Below are positions 54,501-64,000 of a DNA stretch of 64,000 nt, piece after piece. The notes beneath the pieces are model-generated. The model was not told the origin of the DNA, did not search any database, and saw only the letters and a program-made list of their open reading frames with translations. Source of the stretch: Daldinia sp. FL1419 (Eukaryota > Ascomycota > Sordariomycetes > Xylariales > Hypoxylaceae). The position numbers were made by a program, and so were the translations under genes. The first letter of the stretch is position 1, and every line of letters begins with the position of its first letter. The stretch spans positions 124,001 through 188,000 of the forward strand of contig MU623341.1 of the NCBI GenBank assembly GCA_025201765.1, in the 5' to 3' direction.

Positions 54501-54816
54501 TTTCGTCTTCAGCGATCAACTCAATTGGGATCCCAACGACCTCCCCTGGCGGAACTTCGTCATCGTTCGGTGTCCCAAATAGTCGTCGTGAGGAGCTATC
54601 GATCGAGAGCCATTTTGGCGCGTTACCGAGCCGGTATGTGATATTAGATTTGGAGAAGAATGTTAGCGGAGAGAAGGTGAAGTCGAAAGCTTCCGAGATG
54701 CGTGCTACGGGTGGTAATTGTGAGTTTATGGGGAAGTAGTCGACAGGTGAAGCGCCAGCTAGTATCGCCGCCGCGATCGCGCCTAACGCGAAGACCTCTT
54801 TACCCTTCGCCACCAT
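51568..54816 (-). CDS. AXL2: Axl2-like axial budding/polarity protein with cadherin-like domains
   Basis: 1082-aa single-exon protein. A signal peptide (residues 1-22, FALGAIAAAILAGAS) starts it. The ectodomain (about 25-440) has three to four dystroglycan-type cadherin-like (CADG) repeats, seen as recurring APKWLSIDSSSRRLFGTP, LPSWITFDAGNLSFSGNTP and LPPWLSFDNKTWELDGTP motifs. One transmembrane helix lies at about 451-475 (LLWLLIIPIFLIFAGIILVL), followed by RRRR and a 600-residue disordered, Ser-rich cytoplasmic tail with an acidic patch (AEDDDDDAWED) close to the end. Axl2 marks axial bud sites in yeast and binds septin/Cdc42 factors; in filamentous fungi it serves septation and conidiation-type polarity. 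Orthology is based on architecture. Confidence 0.9.
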   Translation of the reverse strand: MVAKGKEVFALGAIAAAILAGASPVDYFPINSQLPPVARISEAFDFTFSPLTFFSKSNITYRLGNAPKWLSIDSSSRRLFGTPNDDEVPPGEVVGIPIELIAEDETGSTTTSPTLVVSRNRPPVIDVPISKQLPKFGAYIAPSTLHLHPSKPFSFSFEEHTFRTDSGDGGLNYYAVSGDNAPLPSWITFDAGNLSFSGNTPPFKSLVQPPQIFTFQLVASDVVGFASVSVSFSIAVGSHELTAEPPMVRLNATRGKLFEYKDLGNILKLDKKPLKREDVVAVTAFDLPPWLSFDNKTWELDGTPDSDSESSNITIAVIDKYSDILNLTITVHFGLFTSDLPDLNIKAGDDFSFDLTKYLSKPEDLRVTVEDESGASWAEFNSSSLLLSGSAPKHMSGKSRVTPHIAFSATSKYTNETETKTMNIHLTSSSPTASPKPSTEPEDSEPDNSNKNLLWLLIIPIFLIFAGIILVLFYIRRRRQPPRRIAIREVSKPIPASYMAHRPDSDKAPIVRIVDIAPRGSESTAAQKHRVSTGASNRRSQTASSSSLTGSMIPHAMMAMYSRAKSPEHSVILEASSSWSAGRDNQPSPQSVGTDEASLLSDTSLGEADAYIAEAQSYIVARTPRDDAFRTLSVPINTEPFSIQNTPEIAYTPAVRHDTSSNDATPPAVGYAVRPKSGQQQESGFDLRNVGKRISNLWKRESGGQLTNNQKRNSILSNSTGQTTRTSILTSGVSGIAEEEATTSTNVVARPTIIHIPSRPGEVRHMSRRVEGSSSLFGGLSITKSPGHLGLGGQSPDTIIHQSPELPPTLGDDTNLRDSDSSWDRLARNSLGIAYKDLITEPERVASREELPTDASQEGNWITYDLNRNLLSPGQWPQQNVSVNMVGIARTSPAIISSELPRLPPSTALMASKGEEKGSASIVRRPSQASETTIRNTPSTSSRSDVTYSSRDGFSHFSHTRGREIPNERVPLTLQAPSPANGWAPPPTRPLPETPIQTSRMPLAARPNQSYYAPAGGDGRSSGVENVPSKSWKSRSMKSAKSLRSVWAEDDDDDAWEDIRPPTTIDGWDDGVDSDGSFAIYI

Positions 54817-55117
54817 CGTGATGTATAACAGTTGCCGAAGCTGCTTGCATGAAAGAGTGGACGTTCACACCGAAGGAACTCGTGATAGATATGGTTAGCT
54901 GGATTAAGTCGGTTACTCTAGTCGTCGTTTGTATGATGGGACATCATGGGATGGTTGAACAGAACAAAGCTGGAGAAGTTTCGAGAGCATCGATGCCGGC
55001 CTGTAGCCAGCACTATACCAGGAAGCCATTCTTCAGCGATGACGCCGATGCTCCCTTGCACCTCATATCGTGCCCGCCCTGCCATGGCTTGCCCTGGCCC
55101 GGAAAGCGATTTTGCCA

Positions 55118-55182
55118 TGGCGGAGGCTGCGAAGCGCGCGAGACTCGATAATGATGGAAAGGGGGTTGGAGGGGTTTCATCA
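55118..55182 (+). pseudogene. possible orphan first exon or gene remnant
   Basis: An ATG at 55118 opens MAEAAKRARLDNDGKGVG, a basic start like those of nuclear proteins, and runs straight into a strong 5' splice site, GTAAGT, at 55183. I could not find a convincing second exon: the nearest acceptor would give a 25-nt intron, too short. It may be a remnant, or a real gene with further exons I cannot recognise. Confidence 0.3.
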
Positions 55183-56476
55183 CGTAAGTGGCCTATACAA
55201 CCTATTAGAAGTTCTGGCGCGTTTCGACCAGGCTATTCGCACAAGGCTGGTGGAATTTCGATGTCTCAGCCACGCGACGAGCTACGATAGACCCAAGGCT
55301 GGTGGCCGATCGCATTCCCGCGGGGGCGGGGACTTGGTGGTCGGAAGGGAGCGCCGCTGAAATTTGAAGCAGTTTAATTTTACATCTGTAGAGGCAAGGA
55401 CCCCTGAGGTAGAGTATGGCATTACTGGGCAATATTCTTCTTCGTTAGCTATCTCTTATGACGGTGGAGCAAGGTATAGACTATTTCTCATAATGAACAC
55501 GCAAATTCGGTTTCGCGAAGTTTTTCTCTTTTTTTTCCTTTGCTTGTAATATCATGTTTTTATGTAAGGCTAAAATGTCCTACCAAGCCATCAGCTTCAA
55601 GCTTGTCGTAGATCTTGGTGATACCAAGATTTAATCAAATGGCTGGAGTTAAAATAAAAGAAATAGTGGCGATTATCAGCCTTGGTAATAATAACCTTAC
55701 CGCCGTTTGTTTCTAAGATCAGTCTTTTCCATTTCGAGATAGCCATTCATATGTAGCCAAAGGCTAAACAGCTTGCATGTGCCCCTTTCGAGACCATGAT
55801 AAGATGATGTCATCATCGGAAATATTAATAATAAATATGAGGCTATATCCAACTATGGTCATATTCGAGATCCGCCCAAAAAGTTTAGACGTGATGTCTG
55901 AGGAAGATGAAACAACGTGTTTGGCTTCAAAGCCCTACATGCTAAGATTCATTCATATAACATCAAAATTCCTCAAATGAAAATCGGATGGAATTTAAGA
56001 ATTGAATACGTTTCGTGAGGTTTTATCGACGCTCAAAATCCCGAACTTGGTTTTTCCTCATGAACGAAGAGATAAAAACGAGCCCCTTACATGAGTACCT
56101 GGCATATGAAGTGAGACATTGATTCTCAAGCACTAGCCATTCAACAATATCGTCAGCCACATTTTGCATGCTAGAATAGCGGAACCTATCGTGAGGCTTC
56201 AATGATACGTCCCGACCACCTTCGATACCCAAAGTGGTACAAAGCAAAGCGTAAATGCCTCTCACATGTCAAGCACCTGCTAAAGCGTAGAAAACTGCTT
56301 TACACCTTAATCCTGCTTATTGTGATGCGAGACACCAGCCCGATTCATCTACAGGGGTGTTCGAAAGGCTAGTTTCGTGATAGTGGCATAAGCGGGCGTA
56401 CCTGAAGGCTGACGTTCTAGATCCCGGTGGATTTGATCGGAAGGCAGCATGCAAACCGGGGGCGTCCCCTATCTGA

Positions 56477-56502
56477 TTTTTTTTTTTTTTTTTTTTTTTT
56501 TT
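56477..56502 (+). repeat. 26-nt poly-T run
   Basis: A homopolymer about 150 bp upstream of EFM6. On the minus strand it follows a sequence with tRNA-like A and B box words. It is either a promoter poly-T tract or the poly-A tail of a short retroposon. Confidence 0.8.
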
Positions 56503-56650
56503 GTTGGGCCCGAACCCATAATTCCGTTATCTAGACCACATCCCTATCAACCTAACCTAACCAGTTAGTTAATTAATTCCTTGTCCAAACTTAATACTAG
56601 TCATCATGATTTCTGGGATAGAGAATCGGTAACAACGACAGTTTCTCAAA

Positions 56651-57586
56651 ATGTCGCCGCCTCAGCGCTCCCCTTCTCCCGAGTTCTCGCCCCTGGCTAT
56701 AGGCGAGGACCTCTCGCCGCTTCCGGCATACAAGGCCGCCGGCACCACCACGACCGATTTCGCGGGACTTCTCGCGGAGCCGCTGCGGCTGCACGAAGAC
56801 TTGGCTTCCGGCTGTGGTGGACAGACCTGGCCCGCTGGAATGGTGCTCGCCAAGCACATGCTCCGGTACCATCGGGATGACCTGCGGAACTCGCGGATGT
56901 AAGTGCGGGATTTAATTCAACGTTCCTTTGAACTTGTTGCTATTCGCAACCGTGCGGGTTTTGGGGCCGGTTCCTAACAGACCTTTTCGGGATCTAGATT
57001 AGAACTCGGAGCCGGAGGTGGATTGGTGGGCTTGGCGGTTGCTAAGGGGTGCACGCTTGGAAACCCGCTCTATATCACCGATCAGCTGGAGATGCACTCC
57101 CTGATGGAGCACAACGTTAGCTTGAATGGCCTCGAGGGCCAAGTCAAAGCTGCAATTCTAAACTGGTCAGTCTATCCCTAATATTTCCCCTTTTCGTTCT
57201 ATTTGCTACTCTCCCCCGTGTCTCCCCACGGGGCTCATGCACCATAACGACGCATACGTGCATCTAAACTAACATATATGTCACTTCTATGCTGCAGGGG
57301 CGAGCCTCTCCCGCATGAGATTGCCGCCTTTAAGCCGGACGTGATCCTTGCGGCTGACTGCGTCTATTTCGAACCTGCTTTCCCGTTGCTCCTAGCCACG
57401 CTGTCGGATCTTCTGAAACTGTGTCCTTCAGCCACCATTTACTTCTGCTTCAAGAAGAGGAGACGCGCTGACATGCAGTTCCTCAAGAAAGCGAATAAGT
57501 TATTCAAAGTTACAGAGGTCTCGGATGAGGATCGCCCAGTTTTTAGCAGGGAGGGACTTTTCCTCTACACTTTCCAGGCTGTGTAA
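56651..57586 (+). CDS. EFM6: protein-lysine methyltransferase Efm6 (METTL21 family), three exons
   Basis: Exons are 56651-56898, 56998-57165 and 57298-57586; introns are 99 nt (GTAAGT) and 132 nt (GTCAGT). The product is 234 aa. GGQTWPAGMVLAK precedes motif I, LELGAGGGLVGLA (84-96), with both parts joined across intron 1. The acidic turn ITDQ follows, and the family-specific DxxY motif is DCVY (159-162), in AADCVYFEPAF. C-terminal KRRRADMQFLKKANK matches the METTL21-type fold. Yeast Efm6 monomethylates one lysine of translation elongation factor 1A in the cytosol. The substrate here is inferred from family membership. Confidence 0.9.
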
Positions 57587-60500
57587 AGGGGATGTACTTC
57601 CGAGTCTAATCACCTTCTCATCATCAATTAGACTAGGCATCGGGGTATGTCAGTTTCATCTCTAGATATTTCTGCATGTGGCTGGTGACACTAGCTAATA
57701 AGACCTGTTTGCTGCCGAGGAAGAGAAGGTCATGTCTATCCCTTTAGTTATTAAGTCAAGACGGGAGCATACAGACATGCAACCTCCCTGATAGAAACGT
57801 CAATGTAGACCAGAGTGTAGACCAGAAGGTGCATTGACCAATTATTATCATCACGTTCAGACATACTCCGAATTCATAGAATATCATTGGAGTTATCATT
57901 GGGGTTACTTAGACAAGTCTGACATCATGCATGAAAATACACAAGCCCGGAGTATCGTATCCTGATTCTTTGCCAGTGACAAGGCAGCGGAGAAAACAGA
58001 AAGAACCCACACAACTCCAACTTTACGTAAGGTATAGCTTATCGAAAGTCATGTTATACAATTCATGTTTAGACTAAAAAAGGTTTTTTATTCCTCAAGC
58101 AAGCCTAAGGCAAGTACCTACCTAGGTATCTATAGGCCCGGCACTTACCGGCGGAGAAGCTCGGCAACATCAGCAAGTCGACGACTACCACCATTGTGCA
58201 GATTTTCTAGCCGATCTTTTTTTTTTTCCAAAAAAAAAAAAAAAAAAAAAAGAAAAAAGAAAAAAGAAAAAAAATTTAGCGTCTTGAGTAGTTGGCTGGT
58301 TCCTATTGGGGCGGTTCCCGGTTGCTAACGCAGGGGAATCGGAATGAATTGAGTCTACTGATTTTCTTGCGCCGATAGTGCGCTTACGCTGGCTGGCGGT
58401 GGCGAGTGCATTAGCGGCAGAACTTGATCTACACAGTAAGCTGTAGCCGGCTTTGACTGCTTAATATTCATAATATGCTCGTGTAAAATTTTTGAGACAG
58501 AAATGCATTTCGGGACGATCTTAGGGTTGCCAATACGCCATGTAAAAGTTGTGATCCTCGATCTACTATCCACCCTCCAATGGGCATTGAAGGTGACGTA
58601 TATAATGAACTACACTGCATATAGATAGCCGAGATCGCACAGAGAAACAGGATCAATGGCTCATACTACAGTGCCTAGACAATTCTTGACCCGTCTAGTC
58701 CATGTAGGAATGTAGCAACTGAAAGGGATGAGCGGAGGGTGGACGCGTGACGAAAAAGGAGACTGGCCGATGAACCAATAGTAAAAATTCGTGACACTGA
58801 AAAGCCAGCAAGAGATAGCAGCCTTGGCTCCCTACGCCGACGGAATCTGCAGGATATATGTACTCAAGGTTGATCTTAAAAAACTTCTACAACTTGGCGG
58901 GTCGTTTTGGTTAATAATGGGCGATGTTAAGGAAACGAGGCCGATTCTATATCGTGAAGAAAGTAGCCGAGGCTAATCCTACTTGAAAACTATTCGCGTC
59001 GCCAACAAGTAGTCTGTCGGCTCCGGGCAGTACGTTGTTCTGGATTACAAAGGGTGTTCATGTGAAAGAATTCTGGACCCTCAACCCCTTACAGGCACAT
59101 TCTCGTCGTACCTCGAAGGCCCCCAACATACCATGTACTCGATCATTCTTGACTTCATACCCATAAAGCCGCGGAATATATAGCTTGCATGGTGGATGCA
59201 AGCGGCCGGAAGCTACGATCAACAGCGGCAGAAGGGGGGGCTCAATGCCGACATTCGGGTATCCGCAGCATGGAGAAATTCGACGACTTAGAAGCGGTGA
59301 AACTGGGACACACATACGCCCACGCGGAGACCCGGGCAATGGGAAACATTTAACAAAGGCCAAATAAACGCTAAACAAGTAGTCGGATAGATGGACAAAG
59401 GCCGGGCGCCGTGGCATTATCCACCAACATCCATACGTCCATGAACTAGGAGCGAACTAGAATCGGATTGCGATTCTTTTCAAGTACTAATCGGTATCGG
59501 ACCGAGTCTTGTGGCGGGAATGATCGTACTTCCATATGTACCAACCGGCACAAGAACCTTTCGACGATGGAGGCGTCAGCCTACTAACCTGACGAACAAA
59601 TAGCGAAAAGTCTTTAGCTAATGGATACTTTAGGCGGCGAAAGCCGGAGGGGAAGAAAGAGGGGAAGAGGCTGTCTAGAAGCTAGAAGCCTATCGTGTGG
59701 AGCTATGGAGAGACGCCGGCGTGAGGAACTTCAGCCCTCTTAAGCACGCCAACGTGGACGTGGTTCGACGTGGAGACGTAGAAAACATAATGCGCTTGCA
59801 GTTTTTTTTCTTGGTAAGGATCAAATAAATTTGGTTGGCGAAAAGTTGGCTGCAGTGGGAAAAGCGATCTTGGTGAGCCGGCCCTGGCACTAAAATGAGT
59901 GATTAGCACTAAAAAGTTGACTTTTCCAGGGATCTCAACTTATCCTATTGGTTCGTTTCTCGATGGCATAACCTAACGTCAGCGGTACCTTGCATGAATG
60001 GTGAGGTACCAGTCAGGTACGCCCCAGTAAATAGCCCTAGCTGACCCGTGCTGACACCCTCCATTAGCCACGTTGGATCCGCCTAGATCCGGAGTAGCTG
60101 ATTGGATAGATTATTCCAAAGGGGAGAAAGAGCATCTACGTACACTAGGAAACCCCCAGTTACGGGATGTTTCAACCGATCCCGGCCAATCAATATCGAT
60201 CATCTTAAAGTCATTGAGTTTGTTAGGTACCGCTAGTGTACATCAGGCAGGAACCTTGCTTTTTTGTTCCCTGTTCAGATGTTGTTTTTTCACTCCCCCC
60301 TTGTCTTTCGCTGTCGTTCCCTGCGGCCTCCACGAGAGCTTTTTTCCTCTCCCCTGCTAAATAAATATCTCTCCCCTTACATTCCTTCCAACTTGATATT
60401 TTCTGGACTCTTCCACACAATCATACATCGTTCATTCATTCCCAGGAGCAGTGCTCACTGTATACATTCATTCCCAGTACAGCTGCTTCGACACTCATTC

Positions 60501-60704
60501 TCCAAGGAAGAGAGCCAGAATCGATACTGCCCAATCCTTACCTGCGAGATTTACAACAGCACAAGAACACGCGAGGTTCTTTGCTCAACAAACTTGACAA
60601 CGCTCCTGAAGAAGATATATCCCTCCGGCAGGATCCCCTTGATTTGTATCACACAACTTTGATTTTTTCTTAAGAACATATCATAGTTGCTAGCATCATC
60701 CATC
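57587..60704. other. 3.1-kb gene-poor region
   Basis: No convincing gene. Frames at 58791 and 59058-59417 lack domains or splice signals. An exact TACCTAGGTA lies at 58119, next to a T11/A22 homopolymer pair. The last 400 bp are pyrimidine-rich and form the probable leader of the secreted-protein gene. Confidence 0.6.
58217..58275 (+). repeat. T11-CC-A22 homopolymer pair and A-rich tail
   Basis: Eleven T, two C and 22 A are followed by GAAAAAA repeats. The two runs can fold into a hairpin. Exact lengths are likely unreliable in any assembly. Confidence 0.85.
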
Positions 60705-61550
60705 ATGAAGTCCGCAACTATCGCCGCTGCCATTTTGGCCTCTGTTGCCGTTGCCCAGCCCCATGGCCACAAGCGTCACCACCACGAGAAACGAGAACTA
60801 GTGACCGAGTGGGAGACTGTCTGGGAAACAGCCACCGTTATCATTGACGATGACTCCACCCAGACCCTTCCCCCTTCACCTCCGGAGACAAGCACTGGCA
60901 CTCCCATTCAGTTCTTCGAGACGCCTTCCACTGCCTCTAGCAGTGCTGTTGAAACACCCCAGGTTGAGAGCCCTAAAGTTGAGCCTTCGACGCCAACTAC
61001 CATCATCAGCATTACACAGGCTACTTACCAGGCCCCATCTCCTCCGGCCCCCACAAGCACCTATGAGGCGGCTCCTTCTCAACAGACCACGGAAACCCCC
61101 GTTGCAACCCCAACCAGTACTTATGTTGCTGCACCGCCGGCATCTTCAAGCAGCTCCGGTGGTAGCTCCGGTGGTAACACGGGCATTGACGGAATCCCCT
61201 ATGGCAAGAAGTTCGACGGGCAGATTACGTACTACAACGCTGCTCTAGGAGCTTGTGGTTACGAAGATGAAGGAAAGGATGACTCTGAAAACATCGTGGC
61301 TATCCCCAAGCAATTTTGGGACAACATCAGCACGGCGACCAGCTTTGGTATCAACCAGCCGGCGCACCCGCTCTGTGATAAGACCATCACGATCACCGCC
61401 TCCAACGGCAAGACCACCAAGGCCAAGATCCGTGACCGTTGCGACGGGTGTGTTAACCTCGCAATCGATGTTACCCCCCACACTTTCCTTGACCTATTCG
61501 ACTCTCTGGATGGCGGTCGCCTTGACTGTTCCTGGACTATTGATGAGTAA
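60705..61550 (+). CDS. secreted RlpA-like double-psi beta-barrel protein (Asp f 7 family)
   Basis: 281-aa single-exon protein. Residues 1-17 are a signal peptide (ATIAAAILASVAVA). It is followed by HKRHHHEKR, with a likely Kex2 cleavage site after KR. A Ser/Thr/Pro-rich linker (about 50-160) should be heavily O-glycosylated. The C-terminal domain (about 178-281) starts GQITYYNAALGACGYED. It holds paired cysteines and RDRCDGCVNLAIDVTPHTF, where the Asp in AIDVT sits where expansin-like barrels keep their acid. Fungal relatives include the Aspergillus allergen Asp f 7 and other wall-associated proteins. Cell-wall binding is inferred. A start 18 nt upstream would use TTG and is rejected. Confidence 0.92.
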   Translation: MKSATIAAAILASVAVAQPHGHKRHHHEKRELVTEWETVWETATVIIDDDSTQTLPPSPPETSTGTPIQFFETPSTASSSAVETPQVESPKVEPSTPTTIISITQATYQAPSPPAPTSTYEAAPSQQTTETPVATPTSTYVAAPPASSSSSGGSSGGNTGIDGIPYGKKFDGQITYYNAALGACGYEDEGKDDSENIVAIPKQFWDNISTATSFGINQPAHPLCDKTITITASNGKTTKAKIRDRCDGCVNLAIDVTPHTFLDLFDSLDGGRLDCSWTIDE

Positions 61551-64000
61551 ATATGAATTACTCGTTTGCGCATTTCCCCGTGCCTGGTTGCCGTATCTGG
61601 GGAGATACCGGACATTAGCCGGATCCTCTTTTCTGTTGAGTTTCTCGCACGGCGAAAAGTACAGGAATGGGTTCATTGATGACGAACGGGCACTAAAAAG
61701 CCTTGATGATATTCTTTTCTAAAATCGCGGTGTCTTCATGGGACAATGCTAAAAATTATACCGAGGTGGGAAAAGCGTTGGGCGCTTGTTATGACACAAC
61801 CAGGATCGGTTGGTAAGTGTCGGTAGCACCTTGGGGGAGTTATACAAATTTCGATACCTTCTTTTTAGAGCTCCGATCCAAATGTAGGACGGAAGCTTGG
61901 GCTCGGATATAGACTTTGATTCTTCTGTACATATTTACAGATTTGGGTACTTAGAAATGATCTGATAGGATCAGGAATGAAAAAAAGGATTTACCAAGAC
62001 AAAATTTAGTTCTATGTCCCTGGTTGGTAAAGATTGAATTATTGTGCATCAATGACTAGTAACTGTATACGCGAATGTTTCGTCTATTTACGAGTAGGAC
62101 TTGGATTTCATATCAAGGTGGTCCCCGCGATGATGCTACCAAGTTGTTGGGTTCTGCCAAGCACGGAGGTTGTGGGGAGACTTTGCATCTCGTATAAGGA
62201 TCGGGCCTGTACAGTACCTACGACTTCAACTTATGTATCTAGGTACCTACCTATGTATCCACTAATAACCCACCTTTGATAACCTCATAACAAGTACCTA
62301 GTTACTTAGTAACAAAGTCAATGCTTATCTCAGTGAACTCAGACCAGCATGCCAAGCCACGGGCTTCGCTAGACACTTGGCCTGCGCTTTCGTACCTGTG
62401 AGGTGCAGGCGCTGTGTTTGGAATATTATCTTTAAAGTTGAAGTTATCGTACATAATTGATTGAAATTCGTAACAACATAGATCTCAGACCGGTAGTTGC
62501 CAGTTGGAGTTGCGTTTCCGGGTTTTTCGTATTTTTTGATTGGTCAAAACCGCTAGTGGCTGGAAAGGTACATCAACTCCGACCCCTAGGTACCTAGTCT
62601 TCTGAGCTCGCTGAGATAAAACTAAACAATAATTCAACAACAACTTAACTTTCAACTACCTAGTTAACCTAGCAGCCTAGGTAGTTATATGTACGTTTTT
62701 GTTTAACTAATTAATAATTTAAATCCCTACTACATTAAAACGTACCCCTTATCAACTGATAACTTGAGACCTCTTTAACCAAATATTTAGTCCGACAAGA
62801 GCTCAGACCCCACAAGCCCCTTGTCGAGGCCGAGCACGGTCGTTCATATTTAGGAATTTCGTATGTTTATCTACATTGCGCATACGAGCCGGGGCTTTGA
62901 CCTCTTCGAAATGAATTTGATTATCTGCCCCGAATAGCCTATGGCAGCAGCAAGTACTTGTTGGTCGATCGCCGAGGGTGTTCATTTCCTATCTTTCCAA
63001 CTCTGGGCCTTGCGTGATACCTGGGTTAGGTTGCGTTGCGTTAAACGTTAGGTATTGTGTAGGTTGCACTGATATCAGGCAGTGTAAACTTGCCTAACCT
63101 GGGCCTATCCAATGCTTGTCTAAAGCAGGAAACTTATTCTCGAGACTTGGGATCGGTTAGTTAAAAACAAGTAATATGATAAGAATAGTTAACTGTTATT
63201 AATGAACGTAGTCGGGGACATCCATCTGTAAAATGGTTTTTTTTATATACCTTGATGAAGTAAAGAATAGAAAGGATGATTGCTTGTTTCGGTGGAAAAG
63301 CTACCTAGGTATTTGGTAAATATTAACTGGTGTCTTTAACGTCATCTTTAAAGAAAATCCGTATCATATATCTTGACTAACCTAGGTAACTAGCTGGCTA
63401 CTAAATCAATGCTCGACTACAGTTTCTACGTAGTGAGCACTTGGCAAAATGTCAATCAACTATGGGGGAGAAAGGGTTGCTAATAAACAACCAAGTAAAA
63501 ATCTCGTAGGAATTATGATATAGTCAAATTTCGAAAACAGAATCCTGAGCATTAAGTAAAAGTGTAGATGCATATCTCTGGGTTGAAAGGAAATGATCTC
63601 CCAATTTAGGTGCAGGCTTAAGCTGTGCAATTACGGTGCTCGTGGTGGTTGAGGGTTCATCACCCAACCAACCATGTAGGATAATTGAAAACACCATTTA
63701 ATTGTATTTTTAAACAATAGACTCCTCAGACATCAAGGAACATTTAGGCGATCTAAGTATCCAGAAATAAAAGGCCCAAAATCCTAGGAAGTTCGTGTAT
63801 GCGAATTGAAGGGTTATGGATGGGCAAACCTCTATGGAAAAGTTGTAATAAAACACTTCAAGATTTGTAAGATAGGTCCCTTGGTACAATGGAGAAATTA
63901 GCAGGAATAATTAAATTACGAACGTAAAATATATAAGCGCGTTAAAAGACTTTCGAGAAATGGAAAAGAGGATGGAAAAGAAATATATAAAAAAAAATTT
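61551..64000. other. 2.45-kb AT-rich spacer at the right edge
   Basis: No supportable gene. An exact TACCTAGGTA lies at 63302, with overlapping related words at 62237, 62585, 62672 and 63380. The base composition is the most AT-rich of the window. Confidence 0.6.

Larger units (their letters stand above)
54817..56650. other. 1.8-kb spacer with a GC-rich gene-like patch
   Basis: Upstream region of divergent AXL2 and EFM6. The segment 54960-55350 is clearly richer in GC than normal spacers and has overlapping open frames, one of which starts like a gene (annotated separately). The remainder is AT-rich, ending in a 26-T run. Confidence 0.55.

Noticed and set aside
59058..59417. 119-codon minus-strand frame
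   Set aside because: Lacks any motif, and its Cys/Pro-rich content looks random.

Overview
This window is nuclear DNA from a filamentous ascomycete (Pezizomycotina), most likely a Sordariomycete. The evidence is short GT-AG introns (54-230 nt) with CTRAC-type branch sites, single-exon genes of 1-3 kb separated by long AT-richer spacers, and fungal-specific families: Vac7, Axl2, an Asp f 7-like secreted protein, a Mug65-type DysF protein and a hemerythrin-like HHE protein. I see no rRNA, CRISPR, plasmid or recognisable intact transposon. There is one assembly gap of 10 N, flanked by a 90-nt poly-G run and a 19-nt poly-C run.

Layout. 1-5.3 kb is gene-poor: an intron-containing tRNA-Ala(CGC), an alpha/beta hydrolase, a small cysteine-containing secreted protein, then the gap. 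5.5-9.2 kb holds a degenerate ketoreductase-like protein and a large F-box-like protein. After 3 kb without genes, a head-to-head ribosomal protein pair (RPL10/uL16 and RPL30/eL30) shares a 499-bp promoter. A coiled-coil protein (16.6-18.6 kb) is followed by a 6.4-kb gene desert and then VAC7 (25-27.7 kb).

29-49 kb is the gene-dense core: an ascomycete protein of unknown function; a PRP6-like tri-snRNP factor divergent from DIM1 (18S rRNA dimethylase); a small membrane-anchored helical protein; a DysF (Mug65-like) protein; an HHE protein with a GGGATG repeat; DUG1 (Cys-Gly dipeptidase); a mitochondrial PPR-like protein; and the seven-exon PP2C phosphatase PTC2. 49-64 kb is sparse again: AXL2, EFM6 and an Asp f 7/RlpA-like secreted protein.

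How the genes relate. Most are housekeeping and do not form a metabolic cluster. Several concern RNA and translation (RPL10, RPL30, DIM1, PRP6-like, EFM6, tRNA-Ala, the mitochondrial PPR-like protein). A second set concerns membranes, the cell surface and polarity (VAC7, AXL2, DysF protein, Asp f 7-like protein). Two divergent promoters join functionally related pairs.

The most unusual non-coding signal is a dispersed palindrome, TACCTAGGTA. I found nine exact copies, all intergenic, where about 0.06 would be expected by chance at even base composition. Other points are perfect hairpins inside introns of both ribosomal protein genes, and three multiple-of-three, stop-free introns that naive ORF calling reads through.
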